Assembly: GCF_000764305.2 (NCBI RefSeq)
Contig: NW_025942347.1
Location: 682,001-746,000, forward strand
Direction of reading: 5' to 3'
DNA: 64,000 bases
From: Hyalella azteca
Lineage: Eukaryota; Arthropoda; Malacostraca; Amphipoda; Hyalellidae
A program made the position numbers and the translations under genes. Below the pieces are notes generated by a model, which saw nothing but the letters and a program-made list of their open reading frames with translations, did not search any database and was not told where the DNA came from. Below are positions 12,513 through 25,572 of the stretch, one piece after another (within the stretch, counting starts at the first letter, position 1; every line of letters begins with the position of its first letter).

Positions 12513-13029
12513 TCTTATGTTTTGTTTGTGACAGTTTTTTTTGGGGGGAATTTTGGTGTATGTGTAATTGTGTGCTGATGAAGACTGTCTGCTTGTGCTT
12601 TGTTTGCCTTTGAATTCGCGTCCAGATTCGCCTGCTTTGATTTTTACATGTACTCTCATATACAATAATCTATTAAACTTTTTTAAACTATTTATTTTCA
12701 ATTTAAGATTTATTATAAATTTAAAGCCCACAATTTTATCCGAATTCTAGTATGTGCGAATGATTAGTAAAACAATTGCAAAAAAAAAAAACAAGGCTGA
12801 AATAAGTCATGCTTTTCTTCAAGTGATGTTTTGATGCACCCCTGACTGGACTCTGAAATTTATCTTTCGTGTTGCTTCATTCAAATTCGTTGATGATATC
12901 CTACAAGTTCATCATTGGTTATTTCATCAATGGTTGTTTTCGTGCGAGAGTTCTGGAGATCAAAAGCCCCTCGTATCGATCAGCCGTACCACGCGAGGGA
13001 GAAGATTGCTTGCTTGGTCACGCTAGCGT
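12513..13029. other. Non-coding stretch
   Basis: Contains an A-run at about 12780. No gene or repeat recognised. Confidence 0.5.
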
Positions 13030-13462
13030 CATCAATGTTCGCGTTCATATACGTTTGTTTTCATCATCAGTGTTTGTTTTCATCATCTATGTTTGTTTTC
13101 ATCATCTATGTTTGTTTTCGTCGTTGTTCGTTTCAATCAATGTTCGTTTCAATCAATGTTCATTTCCATCAATGTTCGTTGCCATCAATGTTCGTTGCCA
13201 TCAATGTTCGTTTCAATCAATGTTCGTTTCCATCAATGTTCGTTTCCATTAATGTTCGTTTCCATCAATGTTCGTTTCCATCAATGTTCGTTTCCATCAA
13301 TGTTCGTCGTCATCAATGTTCGTTTCCATCAATGTTCGTTTCCATCAATGTTCTTTTCCATCAATGTTCGTTTCCATCAATGTTCGTTTCCATCAGTGTT
13401 CGTTTCCATCAATGTTCGTCTTCATCAATGTTCGTTTCCATCAATGTTTGTTTCCATCACTG
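13030..13462. repeat. 16-bp minisatellite, about 27 units
   Basis: The unit is CATCAATGTTCGTTTC. Because 16 is not a multiple of three and the unit has no stop, all three + frames are open across the array. This explains the long but meaningless frames here. Confidence 0.97.
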
Positions 13463-13874
13463 ATAAAGTAGGCTTAATCAACGTTGCTTGCCGATCTCAT
13501 TCAATTTGTCAATGAACAATAAATTTTCAATATGTTGATGTTCAGATATAAATCGAGATATGAGATCTAAAATGACTTCAGAGATTTAGCAATAGTCAGT
13601 AATTGGGTTGAATGAAGTCTTTTACTAATTTGAGTACGACGAAAGCAAAGCATTTCCTACCAGGTTATTTAGCAGTGAAACTAGCTAGAAGTTCGCTGTT
13701 ACTATAATCATGCTGATTGTGATACTGTAATTTATGTTGGCTGTAATACCGATGTTCTACCGTATAATTTGTGGCATCTTGTTATGTCTCGCGTTCCACT
13801 GTAATCGACTAAGCTTAGCCGTCATCCGTGCAGCATCGCGTGCTTCCTGAGCGGCTCAATCTCGATAAGACGGC

Positions 13875-14255
13875 TCGTCTTGCATTGCCTGCCCTTAATT
13901 GTCTTGTTCTTCTCTACGGCTCGTTTTGCCTGCCCTTAATTGTCTTGTTCTTCTCTACGGCTCGTTTTGCCTGCCCTTAATTGTCTTGTTCTTCTCTACG
14001 GCTCGTCTTGCCTGCCCTTAATTGTCTTGTTCTTCTCTACGGCTCGTCTTGCCTGCCCTTGATTGTCTTGTTTTTCTCTACGGCTCGTCTTGCCTGCCCT
14101 TGATTGTCTTGTTTTTCTCTACGGCTCGTCTTGCCTGCCCTTAATTGTCTTGCTCTTCTACTGTCTTGTCTGCCCTTAATTGTTTTGCTCTTCTCTACGG
14201 CTCGTCCTACCTGCCCTTAATTGTCTTGTTCTTCGTTACGGCTCGCCTTACATGT
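13875..14255. repeat. 41-bp pyrimidine-rich minisatellite, about 9 units
   Basis: The unit includes CGGCTCGTCTTGCCTGCCCT and TAATTGTCTTGTTCTTCTCT. It is nearly identical from unit to unit. Confidence 0.96.
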
Positions 14256-14675
14256 CCTTAATATCTAATGCTTATCAATTGCAGCTGTTGAGAAGAATCG
14301 TCTATTTCAACATTTCGAATGAAAAATGTTTATGTTTTTGTCAGTGTCTGGTTTTGTTATTTCCGCCACGGTCACGGTTCTTTATTAAAAAAACAGCGTT
14401 CGCGTCTGTTCGTGCTGTTGCCATGCGGACTGTTGCTTCTGTTTTTCCCGCGCATTCAGCCTTCGTCTGTTTTATGGAGAGCCATGACCTCTGTTTCTGT
14501 TGTTTTCCACTGCCTTCAGCAAGTGAATCTGTTTTGAATGCAGCCCAAAAGGCGAATATTGTTCAGTTTTAGCTTTATTGACCAAGATGCGCTGAATACA
14601 AACGACGGCCGCCCGCCTCGACCGCAGGCTAAAAGTCCTGAAAAACCTGCGCGTCTCTGGCATGTTGATGAGGCT

Positions 14676-15055
14676 CTGACATGGGCCTCTGACATGTGCC
14701 TCTGACATGTGCCTCTGATATGTGCCTCTCACATGTGCCTCTGACATGTGCCTCTGTCATGTGCCTCTGACACGTACCTCTGACATGGGCCTTTGACATG
14801 CGCCTCTGACACGTACCTCTGACATGTGCCTCTGTCATGTGCCTCTGACATGGGCCTCTGACATGTACCTCTGACATGTGCCTCTGACTTGTGCCTCTGA
14901 CATGTGCCTCTGACATGTGCCTCTGACATGTGCCTCTGACATGTGCCTCTGACATCTACCACTGACATGTGCCTCTGAAATGTGCCTCTGACATGTGCCT
15001 CAGACATATGGGCCTCTGACGTGTGCCTTTGACGTGTGCCTGTGACATGTGCTTG
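14676..15055. repeat. 13-bp minisatellite, about 28 units
   Basis: The unit is GTGCCTCTGACAT. Three units equal 13 codons, so the reverse strand shows a 13-residue repeat (HVRGTCQRHMSEA) in every frame, an artefact. Confidence 0.97.
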
Positions 15056-15084
15056 CTGGTACAGTATTCAAAACATAAGTATTT

Positions 15085-15292
15085 TGTATCGTTAATTAAG
15101 TAGTATCCTGTGTCATTAATTAATAATTATCTTTTGTCGTTAATTAATAAGCATCTTGTATCGTTGATTAATAATTATCTTGTGTCGTTAATTAATAAGC
15201 ATCTTGTATCGTTGATTAATAATTATCTTGTATCGTAAATTAATAAGTATCTTGTATCGTAAATTAATTAGTATCTTGTATCGTTAATTCTC
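15085..15292. repeat. About 25-bp AT-rich minisatellite, about 8 units
   Basis: The unit is TTAATTAATAAGCATCTTGT ATCG. Confidence 0.92.
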
Positions 15293-15822
15293 ATGTACCT
15301 GTAAGTATCCAACATGCAACTATACTGAACTTGACTTAGCCGCGCAAATGCTCCTTCGACATCCTATGTGTTTTTTTTTAGCTTTAGAACAAAAGTTGCT
15401 CGCCGGAAAAAGTCTTAACTTTAAAGTTGCCGCTGCCGGTGCGCTCAATTTTCTCGAAGTTTTCTTGTAGCTTCCTTGCATTTTCCCGTTTTTAGCGCAA
15501 AGCTTTAATGAAGCGGGCTAAGTTTTTTTTCTAAACGCTTCACCGAGCTAATTGCGGCAAACTTTTCCTTGCAGCTCTTCTTGCGAGTTATTAACTTTTC
15601 AATAAACTGATTGATCTATTAAATTGCCTGATTAATTTCGATATAATCGACTCGTTAATAAAGCTTCACAGAAAAAGAAAGCGAACATTTTTGTGATTAT
15701 TATTATGACATTTTATGCATTTATATTTAATGTTAAAAGTTTGTTCTTGGGAGTGTTTATCCTGCGCGGGAAAATCAAATTTATCAAATTCATGAATTCG
15801 GGCAAAAAATATATAGATGCCA
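15293..15822. other. Non-coding stretch
   Basis: No features recognised beyond short T-runs. Confidence 0.45.
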
Positions 15823-15992
15823 TCGCTGCCATCGCCTGCACAGCTGCCATCGCCTGCACAGCTGCCATCGCCTGCACAGCTGCCATTGCCTGCACAGCTG
15901 CCATCGCCTGCACAGCTGCCATCGCCTGCACAGCTGCCATCGCCTGTACAGCTGCCATCGCCTGCACAGCTGCCATCGCCTGCACAGCTGCC
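15823..15992. repeat. 18-bp minisatellite, about 9.5 units
   Basis: The unit is GCCATCGCCTGCACAGCT, almost perfect. It reads IACTAA on the + strand. Confidence 0.97.
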
Positions 15993-17469
15993 GTGTTGCT
16001 AACAACATTAAAATCGACACCAAAGCTTCCTGTGTCGTCCTAAAAGCCCCTCTAACAATCCATTACGACATATTGCTATAAAATGTGCAACATTTCTTCA
16101 CTGCCACTGAGATCCAGCGTAATTTTTCCTCAGCATTGCTCGGTTGCATTGTTATTACTGTTCTTGATGTGTTGCCGTGGCTGCTGTTGTTGTGGATGTT
16201 TGTGGACGGGTTGTGTTGCCGCAAACGCGCTTGTTGTTTTTTAAAGTCCACCCCTCGGGAAAACTCTCCGCTTTCGACAAGTGGATGAGTGTCTGCATAT
16301 TCATGTGGCATTAAAGCGTGCGTCTGCGACGCCTAAATTGATATTGCCAGAACAAACCAGGCCACTTACTCGACACGTCGAGTCCTGCTGTACGGCGACC
16401 AAGTCTTTGTCGTCGACCAGGTCTTTGCTCTGAAAATTTTCGTTTTAATAGTTTATAGCATGCCTCTTTCACAGCTTTCTTTTATCTTGGTATCTTGGTA
16501 TTTGTTTCGGACGTAGCAGTCTCAGGCCGCGATGGATCGCCGCCTTTGCGTTAATGATATCTTATATTGAACATTGTTGTATCTCTCAAACTTGAAAAAT
16601 CGTCAGTCGTGGTTTCTAATTTGCGTTAATGATGTCTTATGCTCAAATATAATATATGTATATATAAATATATAATATTAAAAAGATATTATTCGCAATA
16701 ATTCAAGGTGAATTGGGGTTCAATATCAGTAATTCAACGACAAAACCCTTGAGTGAAATTCTTTTACAATTTTTAGACTATAAAATAGAATAATTGGATT
16801 GCTCCGTCCTGAAAATTCATCGCAGTCCTGCTACTTGTGCAACTTAGGAATAAATTCGAGCTTCTTTCTTTGCATCAGGAAAAGTTGCTTGCATTGAGCC
16901 AAGTAAACTCGACCTGTTAATATGTGAATCAGTAATTGACATTTATATTAATAAATAAGTTCTTATTATTATTATAATTAAAATTATTGTTAATAATACG
17001 TTATACAGAACAGTGTATCATAGTAATTAATATAAGTATTAATTTAATATATTATGAATTATGATTATTATTATTATTATTACTATTACTATTATTATTA
17101 TTATTATTAATTTTCTTACCCTCGACACGTAGCACTGATATACGGATAACTGTTCTAAGGAGCCGTTGATAAAAGTCATCTGGGATTCGTCGAAGAATCG
17201 CTTGAATCTTTTTCTTTTCGAACGATCTCCTCAAGTCTGGATATATTTCTCACGTTCGAAACTAAGACAAATTGATGCGAACTGTAAACAGAGCTTAAAT
17301 GTTTGTCTTAAGTTCCGGAAACTATCGTAATCTCTTCTTTCACTTTTTTATTAAATTAATTCTCATGCCAAGATGCAGAGAAGCGGAAACTGTTTGGAAG
17401 ATTCCCATAATTACAAATCCTTGCTAACTCAAATACATATTAAGTCCAGACAACACCAAAAATTACTTG
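15993..17469. other. Non-coding stretch with TTA microsatellite
   Basis: A TTA/TTATTA microsatellite lies at about 17055-17110. 16640-16690 is a TATA-rich tract. No gene recognised. Confidence 0.5.
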
Positions 17470-18025
17470 TATCTGTTGTTTTCGCGATTCAATCGCACCT
17501 CGATTGTTTGTTTTCTTCATGGATTTCACGATTCAATGTGACTTCACTGTTGGTTTCCCTCTTGGTTCTATTGATTCAATGAGACTTAATTGTTTGTTTC
17601 CTTCATAGTTTTCATGATTCAATGTGACTTCACTGTTTGTTTTGTTCACGGTTTTCATGATTCAATATATGACTTCACTGCTTGTTTCCTTCATGGTTCT
17701 TGTGATTCAATCGCACCTCGATAATTTTTTTCCTTCATGGTTTTCATGATTCAATGTGTGACTTCACTGCTGGTTTCCTTCATAGTTCTTGTGAATCAAT
17801 CGCACTTCAATTGTTTGTTTCCTTCATGGTTCTTGTGATTCAATCGCACTTCGATAATTTGTTTCCTTCATGGTTGTCATGAATCAATCGCACTTCAATT
17901 GTTTGTTTCCTTCATGGTTCTTGTGAATCAATCGCACTTCGATAATTTGTTTCCTTCATGGTTCTTGTGAATCAATCGCACTTCAATTGTTTGTTTCCTT
18001 CGTGGTTTTCACGATTCAATGTGAC
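17470..18025. repeat. About 45-bp minisatellite, about 12 units
   Basis: The core is TTGTTTCCTTCATGGTTCTT, then GTGATTCAATCGCACTTC. Two variant families (GCACTTC.. and GTGACTTCAC..) alternate, indicating a higher-order pattern. Confidence 0.93.
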
Positions 18026-18904
18026 CTCGGCACGCAGGGCAATTGCTCGATCGATGCAGCACATGGGCCATAAAATCATCTTAATTTATTGACCAAATGC
18101 AATGTTTTGGAGTTTCTCGAGCCGGCCGTCCTTTACACTCAGCCCCGGCGCCTGCCCGCCAAGTTCGAATTGCAATGTCCGCTTCAAATTAATTCTGACA
18201 GGCGCAATTATACCTAATGGAAAGCCGGGGGTTTGTTATTCTGCATGGGAAAGCGCATCGCTGTATTCCGTAAACAATATTAGGCATATTGAATTTGAAT
18301 ATTAACTGCTGATGCTGAATATTAACTGTTTGTACAATGTCAGTATAGATGACAACTGATACGAAAATTATGGTGTCGGTTAATCGTGATTGTAGCAACC
18401 TAAGATATTTGTTGAGGCTAACATATAATGACCTTATTATATGCACTATTATTTAAAGTTGAACCTATCCACAGAATAGGAAAATCAATTAATTAAAATC
18501 TCTTCATGTGTTGAGCATCTGCAAAAATTATTTTTTGCAACTTTTGAACCAAGATTAAAAAAAAAATCCTTGTTTTCGATGCATAACTTTTCGAATTTTA
18601 CGAGCTATATTTAACTTAAATTAGTAAAAATTAGACTAATGCTATATTTGAATGACGTAGATAGATATCCTGTCATGATATCTTTGTGTAAAGAATCAGG
18701 CTTCTCTCGTATTTTTATGGTGATAGACTTAGATGCCCTCTAGCGTTCGAAAAATAATTGAAACTCCAGGGATATTTTGTAATTGAATCCTGTGTTCGTC
18801 CTACCACGACGATGACAACTGGCTAATACTTCTGAGTGGAATATATACTTTAGATATCAGCCTGGAACAGCATTGAAACTTTTTTTAATAACAATACGTT
18901 CATA
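18026..18904. other. Non-coding stretch
   Basis: 18110-18190 is GC-rich (CCGGCCGTCC, CAGCCCCGGCGCCTGCC). The rest is AT-rich. No gene recognised. Confidence 0.45.
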
Positions 18905-19135
18905 TTTCAATTTTGTAGTGCAGGTAAAAACTGAATGGTATTACAGCTGGATATTTCAATATTATATAGTGCAGCTATGAACTAACTAGTATTACGGCGG
19001 GATATTTCTATTTTATATAGTGCAGCTATAAACTGAATGGTATTACAGCAGAATATTTCAATTTTATATGGTGCAGTTACAGAATAAACTAAACAGCATT
19101 ACGGTGGGAAATTCAAATTTTATATGCTGCGATTA
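18905..19135. repeat. About 55-bp tandem repeat, 4-5 units
   Basis: The unit carries GGATATTTCAATTTTATATA, then GTGCAGCTATAAACTGAATG and GTATTACAGC. It abuts the Penelope-like fragment. Confidence 0.88.
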
Positions 19136-19229
19136 CAAAGTAAAATATATCACACTCAAATATGATCACACTCGTATTTTTTTTAATTTGCCAATTTTAT
19201 ATGCTGCCAATTTTTAAGTTGGACTTTTA

Positions 19230-19776
19230 TAAATTTTTTTTAGCATTTGAAAGACTAGCTCTCAGCATAAAGAATGTTCCTACTCCTAACCGCCCAGAGT
19301 TTCTTGGGAACTTGCAGAGCTTAGCCTATCGTCACTTTTACGGCTTTAAGCCATATAAAATTTTTTCTTCTGTATTTCAGCCCAGTGACACGCTTGTATT
19401 AAAAAACTTGGCCAAAAATAAAGACTTGATCATATGTAAACCTGACAAGGGCAGAGGCGTTGTTTTGGTTGATCGTAGTCGATATAACAGTAGCCTTACT
19501 GCACTCATCACTGATCCTTCTAAATTTGTCGAAATTACCGATCCAATCTCTAAAACTGTTTTGAAAATCGAAGATAAAATCAATAGCTTTCTGCGAAAAC
19601 TCAAGGACTCGTCTGCCTTCTCATCTGATACATACTCTAAACTTTACGCCTCCGGTTCATGCCCTGGGATTTTATATGGCTTGCCGAAAATTCATAAGTC
19701 GGATTTTGCCACAAAGTTTCAATTCCGACCAATTTTTGCCGCATATAATGCCCCTAGTTTTAAACTGGCTAAATTT
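19230..19776 (+). mobile_element. Penelope-like retroelement fragment (N-terminal part of reverse transcriptase)
   Basis: An open stretch reads LKNLAKNKDLIICKPDKGRG then VVLVDRSRYNSSL, a helical KIEDKINSFLRKLKDSS block, and YGLPKIHKSDFATKFQFRPI. DKGxxxVVxD..Y and GLPKIHK..xRPI are the hallmark early RT motifs of Penelope-like elements. The catalytic YxDD region and any GIY-YIG endonuclease are absent. Similarity breaks off at an ambiguous base (19779), after which about 100 nt may be another piece of the same element. It is therefore a truncated, non-autonomous copy, 237 nt upstream of exon 1. Confidence 0.8.
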
Positions 19777-20013
19777 CTNTTTATTAACTCCAAACTAATT
19801 TTCTGCATTTATCTGTGTTCTAGATTTATCGAACTGACGATGGAGCTGGTCTCCGAAACGTTTTCAAAAGAGATATGCTAAATTTTTGTGGTGTTTTCTT
19901 CGCTTTTAAATTTCTAATATCACACCCTTGGTGAGCTTACCATAAAATATTATGCATCAAAACCTAAATATCTGTAAGAATATCAGCCCCAATTCCCTTA
20001 TTTTATATTTCAG

Positions 20014-20194
20014 GAATCGTGCGGAGGTACGAAGTGGAAGGCCTGGCCGGAGAGTCCATCAGGCTGCCATGCGAGGTGGACGAGAAGAACTGCGGTGGCT
20101 TCCACAACATCAAGTGGTACAAGAACACAGATCGTGTCTACGTCTTCTCGGAGCGTGACAGCTTCAAGCGAGCAGAAGGCCCGCTGTATGGCAG
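20014..20194 (+). CDS. Exon 1 (numbered within window): first half of Ig1
   Basis: The acceptor is TATTTCAG at 20006-20013 and the donor is GCAG|GTGGGT at 20195. The entry intron is phase 1 and the exit intron phase 2. It encodes [19 protein letters not shown] followed by CGG, with the core Trp in [16 protein letters not shown] is the strand B cysteine. The additional Cys a few residues later (KNCGG) probably pairs with the extra Cys in exon 2 (REVCSIV), giving a second disulfide. Because the exon starts inside the mature protein, a signal-peptide exon with a phase-1 donor must lie upstream. Confidence 0.9.
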
Positions 20195-23100
20195 GTGGGT
20201 AGTCGTTTGTGGTCTTAGGTCTTTGGTGCCGGAGGTCAAGGTTTGGGAATAAACGCTGCAAAGAATAATTCTTCGGCAGATGCGTGATATGGGGTCTTTA
20301 AAGCTGGAGGACAAGGTTTGGAAATAAACGCTGCAAAGTTTAATTCTTCGGCAGAGGCGTGGTATGGGGTCTTTGGTGCTGGAGGACAAGGTTTGGAATA
20401 AACGCAGCAAAGTTTAATTCTTCGGCAGATGCGTGATATGGGGTCTTTGGAGCTGGAGGACAAGGTTTGGAAATAAACGCTGCAAAGTTTAATTCTTCGG
20501 CAGATGCGTGATATGGGGTCTTTGGAGCTGGAGGACAAGGTTTGGGAATAAACGCTGCCAAGTATAATTCTTCGGCAGAGGCGTGGTATGGGGTCTTTGG
20601 AGCTGGAGGACAAGGTTTGGGAATAAACGCTGCCAAGTATAATTCTTCGGCAGAAGCGTGGTATTGGGTCTTTGGTGCTGGAGGATGAGGTTTGGGAATA
20701 AACGTTGCAAATTATATTTCTTCGGCAGAGGCGTGGTATGGGGTCTTTGGTGCCGGAGGTCAAGGTTTGGAAATAAACGCTGCCAAGTACAATTCTTCGG
20801 CAGATGCGTGATATGGGGTCTTTATTTATTGGTGCCGGAGGACAAGGTTTGGAAATAAACGGTGCAGAGTATAATTATTCGGAAGAGGTGTGGTCTGGGG
20901 TCTTTGGTGCTGGAAGACAAGGTTTGAGAACAAACGCTGCCGAGTATAATTCTTCGGCAGATGCTTAATATGGGGTCTTTGGTGTTGGAGGACAAGGTTT
21001 GAGAATAAACGTTGCAAAGTATAATTCTTCGGCAGATGCTTAATATGGGGTCTTTGTTGCTGGAGGACAAGGTTTGGGAATAAACGTTGCAAAGTATAAT
21101 TGTCTTTGGCAGAGGCGTAGTTTGGGGTTTTTGGTGTTAGAGGACAAGGTTTGAGAACTAACAGTGCACAGTAAATTTTTCGGCAGAGGTGTTGTCTGGT
21201 GTCTTCGGTGCCGAAATACAATGTTTGTGAACAAACAGTGCCAAGCAAATTCTTCGGCAGAGGCGTGCATGGTATGGGGTTTTTTGGTGCCGGAGGACAA
21301 GGTTTGAGAACCAACGCTGCAAAGTAAATTCTTTGGCAAATACGTGGTCTGGATGTAGCAAATACGTGGTTTTTGGTGCCTGCGAAAAATATTTTTAATA
21401 GGTTCATGCGTCAACAGGTGCTTGATCTTAATATTGTTTAAAACAATATTACTAAAAAAGGATTGTTTACATTCTCCGAGTACCTCTTCTGTTCGATACC
21501 AAGTAAGTTTATTTTACAATGTACATCCGTGCTACATGAGCAGAGTTCAGCTCACAGAAGTTTCAGTCGTCGGCAGGTGCTTATATATAATTACATTTCG
21601 CCTCGTGATCCAACAGGAAGTTAGTTTCACATGAGTCTTGATGGCGTATTTATAGAGCAGTGGCGGCTTTGTATAGTTTTGTTGTCTTCCTGTTATTGTA
21701 CAAATTCTCGCCTTTCCAATATTTAACTAACTTTATATTAAATTTTTTGAATTCTGTCTCCAATCAAGTAGTTAATTACGGGACAAAACTGGTTAACCAA
21801 ATTCGCTTGTTTTCGATTAGAAATCAAGGCACCTTTGAGGTAAGTTTTCAATCTATTTATCTTTCGGTAACGAAGTAGGAACTTGTGAAAGATTGAATGG
21901 AATACGAAAATCGGGTGAGATTCTTCGACATTTACTAATTAAAAAATCAACGCAGACTTCCGCTTGACGGTTTGAACTATAAATGAGAAGTTGTTTTAGT
22001 TCGAGAAGCTAACAGGTGAACCATATTACTGCTAGGTACTCCGAGCAATCCCAATTGTACCGAACAATCCCTATATGTTTACGGTGTCATGCTTCAAACA
22101 ATTACAAACTTTAATAAATGCATAAGATTGCTATGCTCGGAAGCTATAAGACTGTCAGCATCTGAGGCCCTCATCGTCAAGGACGAGTCATAAGTTATCA
22201 ACGCGCGAAAAAAAGATGTAAGGACATAAAAATTAATTCTATATTAATTTATTGTTTTAATTTTCGAGTTATCTCCATTATTTTTGTGGTTACGCCATTT
22301 TAAATCTAAATTTTAAACGTTGCGAAACCTTCATTTGACTTACTAATCATTAATATATGTTCGTAACGTCGTAAAAATAAAATGAAACATCCCCCGAAAA
22401 TCTTATCCTTGAACTTCCAAATCAAACTAAAAACTTTCACTTACAAGATTGAAAAAATGACAAATTTTTAGATTAAACTTACTGTCTAGTCGTCAACAAA
22501 ACTTGCACATCTTTCATATAAGCGCGATTTGATTCGTTTCTTCAGTGATTTCACCCGCAATATTCTGTGGGTCCCACAATATTTTTAATGCTTGCTGCGT
22601 TGAGTATTACCATATTTTGTATTCCTTATGGGCTTCTCGATCCCAGAGCCCGGAGTAGAGGAGCTATGGCCTCCCCCTCAAATGACGGATATTACGATAG
22701 ATTGAGCTGAATTTATGCCATAGGTTCTTATACAACTCGCCCCCATCACGTTTTACCTTAACTTTATTAATTCAAACTGCGGGGCTAGAACTCTTTTCAA
22801 AATTTTTGTATCATGTGCATCATCGTGTCGTATTTTTATATAAGCTGGTGAATTTATGCCATAGGTTCTTATGCAACTCGCCCCCCACCACGTTTTACCT
22901 TAACTTTATTAATTCAAACTGCGGGGCTAGAACTCTTTTCAAATTTTTTTGTATCATGTGCATCATCGTGTTGTATTTTTATATAAGCTGGTGAATTTAT
23001 GCCATAGGTTCTTATGCAACTCGCCCCACCACGTTTTAACTTAGCTTTATTAATTAAAACTGCGGGGCTAGAATTCTTTTCCAATTTTTTGTATCATGTG

Positions 23101-25537
23101 CATCATCGTGTTGTATTTTTATTTTTTACTGGTGAATTTTCGCCATAGGGTCTTATGCAATTCGCTAAGGTCGCATTTTAACCGTATAGTAGCTTTATTA
23201 CCTCAAAACGCAGAGGCTTGAATTCCTTTAATTTTTAGCGTATTTTCTCATTTATGAAAAAAGGCGCTATATTGTGCTCGTCATGTCCGTCCGTCTGTCG
23301 GTCCGTCTATCTCTCCATCTGTCCGTCCGTCTGTCTGTCTGAGACTTCACATGTGTGTTCTATTTTCTCGTTGCCGAGTATCATGAATACTCTGCAACGA
23401 GAAAATGCGCTTTCTTTCACTCACTGCAGGGAGTACTGATATATTTTTTATGTTGAGATAAGCGTGCATGAGATCTCTATATACTTATCAGTGATAGATG
23501 CGACATGAATTAAATTTTTTCTAATATAAAAAATTACGTACACTATTTATCTGTGGATGTTATTTTGACAAAACTTTAAAAAGAGCAAACATAAATCCTA
23601 ACAATAGTAAGGCAAATCAGCATCTCAATTGAACATTTGCTTTCCTGAACAAGTTAAAAAAATATTGCATCGATCTTTATTATAATATTTGATCTGGAAG
23701 TATTGGGTAGATTATTCATATAACCTAATGTCAAGGAATATAAAACACAATTTCATCTAAAATATTGAACAAAATTATTGTAGTCTCAGAGAGGCTGCAA
23801 CCGCACTCAAGCGCCCAATACTATAGATATCCATTACACACTCAGGCGTTCATAATATAACATCCTATTATGATTATAATATTTACCAGGACATAAAGTC
23901 TTAATTGTGTGATTTCTATTCCCTACAATTGAACCATTATCATATTATCTGTTGATTTTGCTTCTAAATTATGTTGAAACTCGCATCGGTTCCTAATTGC
24001 TACTTGTGGTAGAATATTAAATAAATAATGAAGTTTCAAAGCTATGTTCATTTATCAACTTGAAAGTTTCCATTCATAACTATTTTGGTAAACGAAATAA
24101 TACAGTGTTTTTTCAATGGCGATTTCATCTAGATTTTTAATTAATTCCAAAAGACATAGTTAATTTTTTGGGTTCATTTCGTTCCCTAGATCTTGGGAAT
24201 GATTGCGTTAAATTATTTATTTTTTTTAATTGAATTGAATAGATTTGCTATGTTGTACATTGTTATTAAAAATCTGAATTTTAATAAAGGTTTCGCCGTT
24301 TCCCACTCGATTTATTCATGTTTAATCATCTTCAAATATGATTTAATAATTCACGAAGTGTAATTCACATTAAATTTGTGCCATTCAACTTAAAAAATTA
24401 AAATTTTCACCGGCATCCTTTTCTTGCCAAATGAATTTGTCCGATATCATTTTTCCCTCAGTCTTTGGGGGATATAATAAAGATGCTCGATGAATAGGAT
24501 TCGATAACGGTGTTTTCCGGGTATTCTTGCCGGAATTTAAAATGCCCTGCTATCGAAATACCGAGCCGCTGTTTCAATGAACGTCCTGCCTTATCTGAGT
24601 TCTGAATTGCCAAGGAATGATTTCGGTGCGCGTTCGTGACCCGAAATTAGTGACCCAAAAACCTCACAGAAAGACTCAAAAAAACCTAACAAAAAACACT
24701 GAGACTTACAAGCGAAACAAATCTGCGTCACTTGCACGAATGCAGATCCAGAAATGCTTCTGTCTAGCTGCAGTTATCTATAATCTATTGAGTTAACGCC
24801 TATTACGTACACCTATAGTCACCTATTTATTATTCAGCTATCTAGCTGTGGTTTCCTATTCCTTATTCAGTTAGATAACACAGTAGGATAAGATTTCGTA
24901 CCAGGTACTTTCGCGTACCAGGTACTTCCGCTTCGTAAATAGAACGAGAGTATATTCGAACTTGAATGTTTCCTAATTTTTAGTTATAAAAAAAATGAAA
25001 TATCTTCTGAAAATTGGTCGACTCACGCTGTCAAACTCCGTATTTATTATGTTAAAAAATGTGAGTCTTTTTGTAAAATTCATCCCATGATTTATTGATA
25101 TTATGCGAAAAAATTAACTTTTTTATGTAAAATGATTTATAGTCGTGAATAGCATGAAGTACGTATCTTGATAATATGATATCTTTTAAACAATTTTCTC
25201 CTTCTTAACCATACGACGAATTTTGATCAAAATTTCTACAACCAGTTGCGGAATTCAAACCCCCAACTCACAGCTCTAAACTTGTTGATATTGACCACCC
25301 GGCCACCTTGCGGATTTCGATGGAAAATTTTGCAATTCGTTTAGGGTTTCAAACCCCCAACTGACTGCTCCAATCTAGGTGATCTTAACTCCTTAAGATC
25401 ACCTTATCCTTAAGGTGATTAACTCCTTAACTCCTTGCGCTCCTTTTCAGCGCATTTTCTCATTCATGGAAAAATGCACTATTGTGCTCGCCATGTCCGT
25501 CCGTCTGTCTGTACGTCTGTCTGTCCGTCTGTCGTCC

Positions 25538-25572
<35 letters not shown>

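Noticed and set aside
13030..13515. Three overlapping + strand frames with FVSINVRFHQCS-type repeats
   Set aside because: A 16-bp unit without stops opens all frames equally; nothing favours translation.
14472..15007. Minus-strand frames with a 13-residue repeat
   Set aside because: Three units of a 13-bp satellite equal 39 nt, so the peptide period is automatic.
20138..21414. Minus-strand frames with 25-residue repeats
   Set aside because: The 75-bp array is a multiple of three, which keeps a reverse frame open. The strand is antisense to the real gene, with no domain.
25245..25312. Functional tRNA gene on the minus strand
   Set aside because: Only box-like segments match; the acceptor and anticodon stems do not pair convincingly, so a SINE relic is the better call.
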